This document shows positions 1 through 9,632 of a stretch of DNA of 64,000 bases, piece by piece. This stretch comes from Cristatella mucedo (Eukaryota > Bryozoa > Phylactolaemata > Cristatellidae). How positions within the stretch are numbered: the first letter of the stretch is position 1; each line of letters begins with the position of its first letter. Location of the stretch: NCBI GenBank assembly GCA_009760855.2, contig WPIO01000072.1, positions 1,040,501 to 1,104,500 on the forward strand, written 5' to 3'. Made by a program: the position numbers and the translations under genes. The notes under the pieces were generated by a model, which had not been told where the DNA came from, ran no database searches, and saw only the letters and a list, made by a program, of their open reading frames with translations.

Positions 1-2564
1 AAATTTATATCATTTGATTCATTCAAACATCTTAATGTATGTCCTTATATTTGTTATGCAGACTTTGAATGTTTAGTGCAAAAGGGAGAACATGATGACC
101 ACTTTTCAACACACACACCATGCTCTGCAGCATATGTTATAGTTGACTGGAATGGTGAAGTTGTTGATAGGTTTTTAAACGTTGGTCCTGATTGTGTGAA
201 TACTTTCTTAAAAAGATTATTTGCTGTATTAGATTTTTATAAAAATAGACTAGTTGAAAACATTTAGATAGCATGATGACAGATTTAACTGATGATGAAA
301 TGAAAGCACACGATGATGCAATTTTCTGTTGGATGTGTGAAGGTCCTTTTAATCAAAGAAATAATGAGTTGAGAAAAGTATTTGACCATTGCCATTTAAC
401 AAATAAATATAGAGGTGCTGCACACCATTCATGTAATTTTAAAGCAAGCATGGACTTTAGAAAATGGCAGTTACCCGTTTTATTCCATAACTTTAGGGGG
501 TATGATTCACATATCATTGTTAAAGCATTAGAGAATTTTAGCGTTGAAGCAGAACCAATTGCAAATAATTTAGAAAAGTACATGATGCTCAAAGTTGGTG
601 ATTTGGTTTTTAAAGACAGTATGCAGTTTATGATCGGGTCATTAGAAACTATTGCTTCAACAATGGGAAAAACAATTGATTGCTTTCAAATTTCAAATAA
701 AGTTTTAAGCGAAAAGTATAAAGGAAAAAATCTTAATCTTCTTACTCTTAAAGGAGAATATCCTTATGAGTTTATGGATTCTTGGGAAAAATTTAAGTGT
801 GATTCTTTACCTAGTAAGGAATCTTTTTACTCTAATGTTTATATGGAAGGAATATCAGACGATGATTATGAAAAAGCAAATGATGTTTGGAAAGAATTTG
901 ATTGCAAATCATTCATTGATTATCATGATTTATATTTAATCACTGATGTTCTGCTGTTAGCAGATTGTTTTGAAAGTTTTAGAAAAGGATTGATATCTAA
1001 ACTAAAATTAGATCCTGCAAACTTTGTTACAACACCAAATTTTTCATGGAGTGCTTTTTTTGGTATTCTGGTGTAAAAATTGAGTTATTAACAAACAGAG
1101 AAGTTTATGACACATTTAAAAAGTCAATTCGTGGTGGAATTTGTCAAGTTAATAGTAGATTAGTTAAAGCAAACAATCCTATGGTACCTGACAAGATGGA
1201 TTACCTATCACGACGCTACAAGTGTATACCCAACAGCAATGATGGAACTTCTTCCACAAGGAGAAATTGAAGAGTGCTCAATTGATGGATGGGATAGAGA
1301 ACAAATACTATCATTACCTGATGAGTCGGATGTTGGAGCTTTCTTTGTTGTTGATATTGAATACGATCCTAAAACAAAAGAGTACTATCATGATTTACAC
1401 AATGAATATCCATTATGCGCGTCTAACAGAGTTGTTGATTGTAGTGAGTATTCTAATTTTCAAAATAAATTTAAAGTAGGTGCATGTAATGTTCCAAAAC
1501 TGATGTGTGACTTTTCATTAAAAAAAGATTATTTAATCCACTATAGATATTTAAAGTTTTGTTTAACACACGGAATGATAGCTACAGTAAAAAAGGTTTA
1601 TAAATTTAAGCAATCTAGATGGTTGGAACCATTCATCCAAATGTGTGCTGATATGAAAGCGGCTTATTCGAATAAAAAATTCTTGAGAAATTTTTGGAAG
1701 TTAATAATGAATGCATTTTATGGTAAAACATGTGAAGATGTTGAAAAAAGAGTAAACACTTATTTGATTAATGTTATTAATGAGATAGGAAATAAAAAGT
1801 TTAATAAAAGAATACGAGATCCGAGAATGGTAAAATTTAGAGATTTTAGCAAAACGTCAACAATATTTCAAATGAATCAATCAAAGACTAGGTTAAATAA
1901 ACCAATGTTTATAGGAAGCGCAATTCTTGACTTATCTAAATTACATATGCAGAAGTTTTATTATGATGTTATAAAACAAAAGTATAACGAAAAAGTTAAG
2001 TTAATCTATACAGATACAGATTCATTGATTATGGATATTGAAACACCTAATTTATATGATGATATGAAAAATATGCCTGAATGGTTTGCTGAAGAGACGA
2101 TTGGAAAATTTAAAGATGAAACAGAAGAAAAAGTAATTGCTGAAGTATGTACTTTAAGACCAAAACTCTATTCAGTTAGTATCGTTAATGCAGAAAGAAA
2201 AGCAGCTGCAAAAGGAGTTACAAAAGCAGTTTTAACTAAAACAATGGGTCATGACACTTTTGTCAATTGTTTAACAGATAGTGCATCAATCTTCAACGGA
2301 AAAACAATTGATGGCTTTAAAGAAAAACAGATTAGAAAGTTTTATAAGATATCGCAGAGTAAACACGAGTTATTTACTGATAAATTAGAAAAAGTAGCAC
2401 TATCAGCTTTCGATTCAAAACGATACTGGTTGGACTGTGGAATCTGCAGTTATGCTTATGGTCACTATAAAATTGCTGATGCATTGAGTAACAATCTAAA
2501 TCCAGGACGATGTAATACTTGTGATATTGGTAATATTAATATAGATGCCAAAACGAAAGAATGA
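1..2564 (+). pseudogene. polB: Protein-primed family B DNA polymerase, 5' end outside window, frameshifted
   Basis: Replicative polymerase of the element, which in this family uses a protein primer. The exonuclease motif I (Asp and Glu of YADFEC) is at 58-72. A Cys/His segment (CWMC, then DHCH) follows near 330-400, and the exonuclease II region FHNFRGYDSH near 480-510. Exonuclease III is the YHDLYLITDVLLLAD stretch near 920-965. Polymerase motif A (DATSVYP) is near 1212-1232, motif B (KLIMNAFYG) near 1698-1725 and motif C (YTDTDSL) near 2007-2028. The reading frame breaks three times: between about 255 and 272, near 1050-1075 and near 1185-1200. All catalytic motifs are still visible, so decay is recent relative to divergence. 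The coding frame is open at base 1, so the N terminus lies to the left. It ends at a stop overlapping the next small gene's start. Confidence 0.93.
2538..2544 (+). promoter_or_regulatory. TATAG start motif before the gene at 2545
   Basis: A TATAG-type motif directly abuts the ATG at 2545, inside the last codons of the polymerase. It matches the motif placed just before most other genes of this element. Confidence 0.5.
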
Positions 2565-2623
2565 AGAAATCGTTGAACCTGAAGCAAAAATAAAAGTTGA
2601 ACATAATAATAATAATAATTCAC

Positions 2624-2672
2624 TTGATAAAGCGCCCTCAGAGAACTTAATCTCTCTCTAGGCGCTTTACAT
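2624..2672 (-). repeat. 3'-terminal hairpin of the CR1/L2-like element
   Basis: Nine-base stem TAAAGCGCC paired with GGCGCTTTA, extended inward by AGAGA/TCTCT, next to the (ATT)n tail. The same hairpin recurs at the 3' ends near 29.77, 36.0, 46.95 and 53.55 kb. It is probably the structure the reverse transcriptase recognises. Confidence 0.8.
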
Positions 2673-2834
2673 TTGCTGTAAAGTGAAATGCCATTGAATG
2701 GTAAGTAAAATCATGCTTGAAAAAACAAACGAAATGAATAATATGGTTAGGGGTGACATGCACAGGGTCAGCATGCAAATGTGGTTAGTGGCAGCATGCA
2801 CAGTGTCAGCACGCATAAGCACATCAAGGACGAA

Positions 2835-4088
2835 TCACAGGGACCCACTAAATGCTGTCCTAAATAGGTGTGTTTTTAGGTTCCTTTTAAATGTGGTCAG
2901 GTCAGGGGATGTTCTGACGCAGGTCGGGAGGGAGTTCCAGGCTTTGGGAGCATATGAACTAAATGCACGGTCTCCAAAGGATTTAAGGTTTGTACGAGGT
3001 ATTTCTAGACTTTTGGATTCCGAAAAGCGGGTGGTACGATGCTTGGCCTGATGTGGTAGTATATCTGACAGATAGGCTGGAGCCATAGAATGAAGGGACC
3101 TAAAAGTGAGCGACAAAACCTTGAAGTCAATCCGTTGCTTGACTGGTAGCCAGTGCAGGTCGGCGAGAAGTGGAGTAATGTGGCAACTGCGACGCTCACG
3201 ACAGACAAGCCTAGCTGCAGAGTTTTGCACCAGCTGCAATCGCCTGATCGCACATGCTGGTAGGCCAGTAAGCAGTGAGTTGCAGAAGTCGAGACGGGAT
3301 GTCACGAATGCATGGACCAACTTGGACGTGGTATCTTTATCTAAACAAGCCCGAATTTTAGCAATGTTATGAAGCTGAAAATAGGCGGATTTGACTGTGG
3401 AGCTGATATGGTCGTCTAACGAGAGGTCGCTTTGGAATATGACACCTAGATTTCGAGCTGATTCAGCTGGAGATATGCTGGCAAAGCCAATTTTGAGAGT
3501 CCGTCTTTCCAATCTCTGGATCACACTGGGTTTGCCCATAACTAGTAAGTTAGTTTTATCATCGTTAAGTTTTAGAAAATTTGCTGCCATCCATGTGCGG
3601 ATGTCATCAATGCACGCAGCAAGTGAGTTGAGAGAATTTGAGGTGCTCGAAGGCTGGGAGGGATCAAAGCAAAGGTACAACTGAGTGTCATCTGCATAGA
3701 AGTGAAAGCCTAGATTGTGCTTGGCAATCACATCAGCAAGAGGCAGAGTATAAACCGTGAAAAGAACCGGACCTAGCACTGAGCCCTGAGGTACTCCATA
3801 TTTCAGAGGTACTTCACATGATCTTTGTCCATTCACGTCAATACTCTGGAGTCTCCCACTGAGGTATGACCTGAACCACTGCAGAGCAGTGCGAGTGATG
3901 CCCAGGCGAGATGAGAGGCGCTCTGGAAGAACTTTGTGATCGATGGTATCAAAAGCTGCCGAAAGATCAAGCAAAACAAGCAGAGCCACTCTACCCATGT
4001 CTGCATTCCTAAGTAGGTCGTTGTATACCCGAAGCAATGCTGACTCTGGAGTGATTAGCTCTAAAGCCAGACTGGAACTTACTAGCAA
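2835..4088 (-). pseudogene. Reverse transcriptase, C-terminal part (CR1/L2-like)
   Basis: A 417-codon open frame. It shows RT palm motifs in order: LLDLSAAFDTIDH near the N terminus, then YGVPQGSVLGPVLF, then the catalytic FYADDTQLYL, then LNDDKTNLLVMG. The thumb/C-terminal region has TSRLDFCNSLLTGLPA and LHWLPVKQRIDFKVL, as in CR1/L2-type elements. The long frame is intact, so the insertion is young, but the first RT motifs and the endonuclease domain are missing. The frame shifts near 4050-4088: RT homology (KFQSGF) continues to about 4150 in another frame. It ends in the element's own 3' untranslated region. Confidence 0.92.
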
Positions 4089-4260
4089 GGTGTGAGGTTT
4101 CGATATACGAGTTCAGCTGGTCCTCCACGACCCGTTCGATGATATTCGAGAAACAACAAAAGAGTTATATGAATTACAAATAGAAATGGGGTATGACATA
4201 GCAGAAGAGGAGTTAATTTTTGAGATGGCAGGAATAAATTTATATTAATAAGTAAAATTC

Positions 4261-4272
4261 ATTATTATAGAA
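4261..4272 (+). promoter_or_regulatory. ATTATAGAA start motif before the acidic gene
   Basis: ATTATAGAA directly precedes an ATG at 4273, the same arrangement as at the other genes of the element. Confidence 0.5.
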
Positions 4273-4426
4273 ATGCAAAAAGGAATATGAATCTGAATAT
4301 GAAGAGTGTGACAGCGATGATCCTGATTACAATCCAGAAGAATCAGAATACGAAAGTGAATATGAAAGTGAAGAATCAGAAGATGAAGATGAATACAATT
4401 ACGTAAATGAAGAAGATGAACTATAA
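4273..4426 (+). pseudogene. Small acidic tyrosine/glutamate-rich protein, frameshifted at its start
   Basis: After the ATG at 4273 the frame breaks in an A-run within four codons. The adjoining frame (4277-4426) is open for about 49 codons and is almost entirely Glu, Asp, Ser and Tyr (for example EYESEYESEESEDEDEYN). Such composition suggests a disordered acidic protein; no family is recognisable. It lies between the split small gene and the gene at 4447 in the same direction. Confidence 0.5.
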
Positions 4427-4434
4427 AAAATTTA

Positions 4435-4446
4435 TATTTATATAGA
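4435..4446 (+). promoter_or_regulatory. TATATAG start motif before the gene at 4447
   Basis: TTATATAGA ends right at the ATG at 4447. Confidence 0.55.
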
Positions 4447-4695
4447 ATGGATGTTTCTAGAATTCTGAGTTGCGAACAATCAAGAGATATGGCTCTTAAA
4501 ATTTGCCTACAAAAGTTAAAGAGAGTAGATCAGAGGATTGTCAAGCATTCACTTGATAAACTTATTCCAGACTTGGATAGCTCGTATACTAGTGTTCTCG
4601 TTGAGATTTGTGATACCTGCGATAAACTAATGGAATGTAGAAGCAAAATAAATGAAATGTTGGTAAAAAAAGAAATCAAAAACTCCAAAAACTAA
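4447..4695 (+). CDS. Small viral protein of unknown function, 82 aa
   Basis: Intact reading frame starting directly after a TATATAG motif. The protein is helical and charged, with cysteines at CEQS, CLQK, CDTCDK and CRSK and a lysine-rich C terminus. No family recognised. It is part of a run of small plus-strand genes between the polymerase and the fibre cluster, all with the same start motif, so it is likely a real gene. Confidence 0.65.
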   Translation: MDVSRILSCEQSRDMALKICLQKLKRVDQRIVKHSLDKLIPDLDSSYTSVLVEICDTCDKLMECRSKINEMLVKKEIKNSKN

Positions 4696-4753
4696 ACAGG
4701 GCGTACAAATTAATTAATTGATTTTGAATTCAATGTTTTTCTTCTTAGTATAT

Positions 4754-4924
4754 ATGGATCCAAAAATAACAAATAATAAAATTATTAATACAATTCAAGA
4801 TATTAGTCAAGGTAGAAAATTAAAATTAACTGATGAACTTATTAAAATTATATTTGAAATGTGCACCCATGAAGATAAATATGAGGAACTTAAAATTAAA
4901 GCAAGAGAGTTAATAAAGAATTAG
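4754..4924 (+). CDS. Small viral protein of unknown function, 56 aa
   Basis: I choose the ATG at 4754 (MDPKITNNK...) rather than the in-frame ATG at 4718, because a TATAT stretch directly abuts it as in neighbouring genes. The product is helical and lysine-rich, ending in a basic tail. No family recognised. Confidence 0.55.
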   Translation: MDPKITNNKIINTIQDISQGRKLKLTDELIKIIFEMCTHEDKYEELKIKARELIKN

Positions 4925-4957
4925 ATGTTTTGTATTTTTTCTATAATAGTATAGGAA

Positions 4958-5494
4958 ATGTCGACAACTGAAGTAACTGATTCCAGTCTTGCCACATCTG
5001 CAACTCTGCTGAAAGCATATGTTGACTATCTTGTAAAGTCTAGAATGACTGCTTATGATCAACAGACACTTGACTCAGATATCTCAATTATGACAAATAC
5101 ATCTGTAAAAAGGTTTTATATTGATGAGTGTGATATTGAAGCACAAAAGGTAATCGATTCTGGAATGGCAAGTATAACAAGTGACCTTGAAGCAACAATT
5201 AGAACTAAAGTTGATACTCTTCTTGATACACCTGGAGAAATCTCTAGTTATACAACATGGATTGCTAGCCAGCTACCAACACTTTCAACAGTTATCTCAG
5301 GCGTTGCAGGAATGAAACCAGATATCTCTAGAATTGTTAAGGATGAATGCTATGCAATTCTACCTGATATCTCTGATGGAACTAGTGCTAGACAAAAAGC
5401 AACACTTGCTGCTCTAGCCGCTCCAGTTGCTCCAGAGGTTGTTGCAGATCCGAATGTACCAGTTTCTGATACAATTCCAACAACCACACTGTAA
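4958..5494 (+). CDS. Viral protein of unknown function, 178 aa
   Basis: Intact frame preceded by AGTATAGGAA, the same motif as before the ATPase gene. The protein is Ser/Thr/Ala-rich and mostly helical, with a long segment spaced like a coiled coil or helical bundle and an Ala/Pro/Val-rich C-terminal tail (about residues 150-178). There is no signal peptide or membrane segment. Its good preservation compared with the polymerase suggests short target size or chance. A virion protein is possible by position, but nothing in the sequence proves it. Confidence 0.65.
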   Translation: MSTTEVTDSSLATSATLLKAYVDYLVKSRMTAYDQQTLDSDISIMTNTSVKRFYIDECDIEAQKVIDSGMASITSDLEATIRTKVDTLLDTPGEISSYTTWIASQLPTLSTVISGVAGMKPDISRIVKDECYAILPDISDGTSARQKATLAALAAPVAPEVVADPNVPVSDTIPTTTL

Positions 5495-5513
5495 ATAATT
5501 TACTTATATAGAA

Positions 5514-5882
5514 ATGAATGTAGAAACTAGAAGTAAAGATTGTCAAACAGTTGCACAAGGACAACAGACTATAAAAATGTGCTCATATCCAATGGGAAGA
5601 ATTAAAGATATTAGGAGTACACTATTAGAAGCAATAAAATTAGTTTTAGAGTATAAAGCTTTAAGAGTAAATCATTCAGAAAAAGAAATGGCATATATAT
5701 TTACAAAAGTTAGAGATGGATCAATCTTTTCAGAGTTTCTTAAAGATTTGAAAATAGATAAAATAAATAGTCTTAAATTAGAAGCATACTCTAAAAAAAT
5801 AGAGTTAACAAAACAATTAACAGGAAAAGAATATAGTATGCCAACAGAGCTTATTAAAGAAAGTCTAGATTGGAAAGTTTAA
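5514..5882 (+). CDS. Viral protein of unknown function, 122 aa
   Basis: Intact frame with ACTTATATAGAA directly before the ATG. The first 25 residues are polar with two Cys; the rest is Lys/Glu-rich and helical. Its stop overlaps the stop of the converging fibre gene (5879-6868) by four bases, typical of the compact layout here. No family recognised. Confidence 0.65.
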   Translation: MNVETRSKDCQTVAQGQQTIKMCSYPMGRIKDIRSTLLEAIKLVLEYKALRVNHSEKEMAYIFTKVRDGSIFSEFLKDLKIDKINSLKLEAYSKKIELTKQLTGKEYSMPTELIKESLDWKV

Positions 5883-6868
5883 CTACATTGACTTATAACA
5901 ACATTAGCTAAAGTAATTTCAATAATATCTGAAGCACTTGGAGTTATCATATTACTATAATTTAAAACAGGAAAATGTATAGTTATGAAAATATTATTAG
6001 GATAAACATCGAACTGTGTTATATAATCACTTGATAATAACATATAATTATTTTCAACTCCGTAATAAGTGATATTAAGAAAATTAGAAACAAAGAAATT
6101 TGGTGAGTAGATTTTGTGATAATAATCTCTAACTATAAAACTTCCTACATTACCAATATTTAAATTTAATTCCATTTTAACATCAAAATATTTTACTCTA
6201 GTCATATTCACATCCTTTAATATAATCAATTTTTCAGTTACTTGCTTCTCTGTAACACTAAAGAATGAATAGTTTTCTCCAAAAATACTTAAAGGCATAA
6301 AAGAACTTTCACTATCCACATCATAAAGATCTTTTATTCTCAATTTTAATTTTGAATAATATATTGGTGCTTTTCTTATATCAGACATTCTAGCTAAGTA
6401 ATGGTCTCTATTGGCAAATAGATTACTATTAAAACCTGACAGATTTTCTATCTTACTGAAACTCAAAGAACTTGTAATAATGTCTGGAAGTTCTAGGAGT
6501 GCAGATAATCTATTTGCTAGATATGTTCTACTAGCATCAATTATTGATTTACCATTATTTATTCTATCTACAACTATTAGTTCATTAACTGTTAAATCAC
6601 CATTTACTGTAAAATCTGCTTTAGTATCAATGTACTTTTTTGTTGCAACATCATTTCCTTTTATCGGAGCTAGTACATTGACATATTTTTTTGAGTTCGC
6701 AGATATATTTCCTCTTACAACTTGGTCTGAATATTTTCTTACATAGTTGTTATCAGCAAATGATTTTCCAACAGCTTTTAAAGGATCTACATTACTTCCA
6801 AGATTTACTATTCTATTTTTAGACATATCCAATGTTCCAATCATTTGTAAATCTTTTCTATTTAACAT
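5879..6868 (-). CDS. Phage tail-fibre-like protein 1, 329 aa
   Basis: Intact frame, read from a TATATAG-containing leader at about 6885-6895. The N-terminal half carries the repeat typical of phage tail fibres and collars: a Leu-Asn strand, Gly/Asp-Pro-Val-type turn, then Ala-Thr-Lys-Lys-Tyr-(Ile/Val)-Asp (MSKNRIVNLGSNVDP and NDVATKKYIDTKADF). The C-terminal half (from about residue 150) is beta-rich and unlike the other fibre genes, as expected for a receptor-binding head on a conserved trimeric stalk. It heads a three-gene minus-strand fibre cluster (5.9-8.6 kb). Role as an adhesin is inferred from the repeats only. Confidence 0.75.
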   Translation of the reverse strand: MLNRKDLQMIGTLDMSKNRIVNLGSNVDPLKAVGKSFADNNYVRKYSDQVVRGNISANSKKYVNVLAPIKGNDVATKKYIDTKADFTVNGDLTVNELIVVDRINNGKSIIDASRTYLANRLSALLELPDIITSSLSFSKIENLSGFNSNLFANRDHYLARMSDIRKAPIYYSKLKLRIKDLYDVDSESSFMPLSIFGENYSFFSVTEKQVTEKLIILKDVNMTRVKYFDVKMELNLNIGNVGSFIVRDYYHKIYSPNFFVSNFLNITYYGVENNYMLLSSDYITQFDVYPNNIFITIHFPVLNYSNMITPSASDIIEITLANVVISQCS

Positions 6869-6921
6869 TATGCTATTGCTATATAAACAGTAACATTTAA
6901 TTCTCTATGCAACAAATTTGA

Positions 6922-7746
6922 TCAAGATATAAAAGTAGAATAAGCAACTATTTTTTTACTAGCACCTAAGATATAGCTACCATACAATTGATCAACCTGC
7001 GCTGTTAATGTTGATGGCGGAGGCATAAGAACTTTTGTTATTCCAGAAATTTCATACACCACTCCAATAACAAATAAACCTCTTTGAATTACAATGTTGC
7101 TAATGTCAGTAATCCATCTACCATTGACTGTTCTACCATATATTTGTGTAGTTAGCGAGCCGTCCATTGTTCCTTTAAAATTTACAGCTGTAACATTTCC
7201 ACTTATTTTCCGTAGATAGTAAAGATTTACTCCATCATTCGGATTTACAGGATCATTTTCTACTATAATAATTGGATTATTATTCATAATCAAAGGACCA
7301 TTCATTCTTGCATCATTATATTTTACAAAATTAGCATCCATATATGCAACAGTTGCGACGTTGGATGCAAAGGATGGTGTTGCTGCATTAGCAATATTTA
7401 ATTTTCCTTCTACAATTAAATCTCCACTGATAATTCCACCAGTTTTTGATATTTTAGTATCTGCATAATCTTTTGTTGCAGCACCACTTGGATTAACAGG
7501 ATTAGCAAGATCTATCACTCTATGATTATTCATATCAAGATCGCTATCAGCAGTCGTACCTTTAGATACTTTTGTGACAAAGTTTGTACCTATATACTTT
7601 CTGTTTACAACATCTGCAAGATCAACAGGGTCTCCAAGATTTTTTATTAGATTTTGATTCATGTTTAAGGATCCATTCATAATATCTCCAGTCTTACGAA
7701 TGTAATTTTTTTGGTTAGTACCTTTTCTACGATATCCTAGAGACAT
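6922..7746 (-). CDS. Phage tail-fibre-like protein 2, 274 aa
   Basis: Intact frame. At least four copies of the fibre repeat are visible in the first 170 residues (LIKNLGDPVDLADVVNRKYI, VIDLANPVNPSGAATKDYAD, ATVAYMDANF, NDPVNPNDGVNLYYL), interleaved with the GDIMNGSLNMN-type strand seen in phage fibres. The C-terminal part, about residues 180-274, is a beta-rich unique domain. Same strand and spacing as its two neighbours, consistent with gene duplication followed by divergence of the tips. Confidence 0.8.
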   Translation of the reverse strand: MSLGYRRKGTNQKNYIRKTGDIMNGSLNMNQNLIKNLGDPVDLADVVNRKYIGTNFVTKVSKGTTADSDLDMNNHRVIDLANPVNPSGAATKDYADTKISKTGGIISGDLIVEGKLNIANAATPSFASNVATVAYMDANFVKYNDARMNGPLIMNNNPIIIVENDPVNPNDGVNLYYLRKISGNVTAVNFKGTMDGSLTTQIYGRTVNGRWITDISNIVIQRGLFVIGVVYEISGITKVLMPPPSTLTAQVDQLYGSYILGASKKIVAYSTFIS

Positions 7747-7829
7747 TCAATACAATAGTAATAATAAAATCAATATATGTAATATTACTTGCAACTCTTA
7801 AATTATCTATCATATATGTACAGGTTCCA

Positions 7830-8603
7830 TCAATATTTATAACTAAAAAGAAGAGTACCCGATACACCATAATTGTTGTCACTAGTTAACTCTAAAAACG
7901 TTTCAGTAGTATTAGAACACCATAGAATATTGGATATTGTTTGAAAGTTTGCTACTGGACCAGCAACAAAAGTTTTATAAGGTGTTGCATAGCCTACAAC
8001 TTGACCTAGCTGATTAAAAACTGCAATATTTGCAGTTGTTTTTAATGTAGAACTTTCTGTTCCTGTTCCATTTGCATCAATACTAAATATGTTTAATGGA
8101 ACAATAATTGAATTATTAGTAAAACCAGTAAGTCTTAAGTACAAAGTAGAACATTTATAAGAATCGACAGATTGCTTTGTTACAACATCTGAATTTTTTA
8201 AAGAGGTAATTCTGTTTGATCCTAGATCAAGAGTACTATTAGACTTACCATTAAAAACTTGAGTCATACTTTTTAGTAATCCGTAGTTTATTACTTTGTA
8301 AGGCCTAGAATCTTGACAGACAGTTCCAACAGCAGATCTTCCAGATATACCAGTAACATTTTTACAATTTAACTGGGATAACATTTTTGCGCTATTCTTT
8401 GTCAGTAAGTCAGTTAAGTTAGAAACAGAAGCTATTTCTCCTGAAACATGAGTTGCTACAGTATTAAAAAAGTCTGAATTGAGAGCATAATCTAATCTTA
8501 TTACATCTTCATCATTTACTGGAAAACCAAGATTTGTAATACCATTTCCATTTGCATCAAGGTCGCTAAAAATATTACCATTAATCTTACTAATATATCC
8601 ATT
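7830..8603 (-). pseudogene. Phage tail-fibre-like protein 3, start frameshifted
   Basis: From 8384 down the frame has an ATG and 184 codons, but fibre-repeat homology extends upstream in the same frame to about 8603 (FSDLDANGNGITNLG), which closely resembles the N terminus of the fibre gene at 19,629 (LSDLDANENRM). The only ATG next to the TATATATAAG leader at about 8605-8615 is in another frame, so the start region is broken. The C-terminal domain is beta-rich. The start region faces the membrane-protein gene at 8613, so the two shared a divergent promoter. Confidence 0.7.
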
Positions 8604-8612
8604 CTTATATAT

Positions 8613-9632
8613 ATTGAAAAAATAAAATCTGGCTTAGATACAACAAAAGAAGTATTATCAGGAACAATAACTGCAACCGATCTAGGTTCAAAAGCGATAA
8701 TAAAAGTAGCTCCAAAGATTGCAGTAAAGCTAAGTCTGAGAGCCTCAAATATAATTGCAACAATTGTTCCAAAAGTTTTGAAGTCATTCAAAGTTATAGT
8801 AACTGCTACAAAAGCACTTGGTGGATTTCTATCAGGAATAACAGGAATTGTAGATTTAGGATTACAATATTGCAGATAAAAAAGAAGGACTGTCAAAAAT
8901 GGTAGCATCATTAGAGGTTGGCTATTATATAAACGAGATTTTGCTAGAAGCAGAAAAAGCTAAATCTGATTGGTACTTAGATCCTAGTAGATTTCTTTCA
9001 GAGACATTCGGAGAGGAAATATCTTGGGATGCTTCACAATTATATACAAAAGCTTGGAGTACGAACTTTCTTGAAGTAAGATCTGGCGGATTTTTACCTG
9101 CAATCCCAGTAATTATAGCAAGTATAGCTTCTATCATTGGAGCATTTGGTTTAGGAGTTTCCATAGCTGTAACTGTAGCAGGATTGATTAAGAAGATTAT
9201 TGACTCAACAATGTATACTGCTAAAGCTCCAAAAATGGATACGCATGAGGAACGAATGAGTGCTTTGAGTTTACAAAGTGAAAGACTAAAGAATGCAATT
9301 ACAGACATAAAAAATATGATAGAATTACTTGATAGAAACATTGATATTGATTCGAGTGACAAAGTGCAAAACTCAGAGGTGAAAAACAGATTAGATTATC
9401 TTAAAACAGGAAAAGATTTAGTAGAAAAATCAGGAGTATCATACAGCGATGAGTTAAAAAGAGATAAAAAAAAGTAGAAAGTAGCACAATTGGAGGGAAA
9501 AAGCACTGCGATTATAAAAGTGAAAGTGCAATGCTACTAGCTAATCTTTTTTCGCAAGGCAAATCACAAGAAGAAATATATAATGAAATGATAAAACTAA
9601 GAGATGAGTTGAAAAAGAGATGTCGAAATTAA
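8613..9632 (+). pseudogene. Hydrophobic membrane protein of unknown role, two frameshifts and no start codon
   Basis: Three consecutive open stretches in frames 0, 1 and 0 (8613-8879, about 8870-9477, about 9470-9632) form one protein-like track of roughly 335 codons. No ATG remains at the 5' end. It has an amphipathic Ala/Ile/Val/Lys-rich N-terminal region, a long hydrophobic stretch (AIPVIIASIASIIGAFGLGV, from about 9099) that could be a transmembrane or fusion-like helix pair, and a coiled-coil-prone C-terminal region. The frame breaks fall near 8870 and in an A-run near 9470. Glycine/alanine-rich helical hairpins occur in viral membrane proteins, but I cannot assign this one. Confidence 0.55.

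Larger units (their letters stand above)
2606..4150 (-). mobile_element. CR1/L2-like non-LTR retrotransposon, 5'-truncated
   Basis: Insertion inside the viral element, minus sense. Its 3' end is at the low-coordinate side: an (ATT)n tail, then a hairpin with stem TAAAGCGCC / GGCGCTTTA (2629-2668), then a 3' untranslated region of about 170 bases, then a reverse transcriptase reading frame. The 5' end is cut within the start of the RT domain at about 4150, typical of incomplete target-primed reverse transcription. A related fragment with the same tail is at 53.5-54.5 kb. The insertion shows that the viral element has been resident long enough to be hit by host transposons. Confidence 0.9.
2545..4248 (+). 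pseudogene. Small viral gene split by a retrotransposon insertion
   Basis: An ATG at 2545, overlapping the polymerase 3' end, opens a lysine/glutamate-rich reading frame (MPKRKNEEIVEPEAK...) that runs into an AAT repeat at about 2600. A CR1/L2-like element follows to about 4150. To its right an open stretch of about 33 codons with viral AT-rich composition resumes (ETTKELYELQIEMG...) and stops at 4246-4248. The simplest reading is one short viral gene of roughly 60 codons interrupted by the insertion. I do not recognise a family. The exact insertion point and any target-site duplication are unclear because the retroelement tail is itself an ATT/AAT repeat. Confidence 0.55.

Noticed and set aside
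8516-8911. 131-codon minus-strand hydrophobic frame
   Set aside because: Opposite strand of the viral membrane-protein pseudogene; hydrophobicity arises from the complementary Ile/Val/Ala codons.
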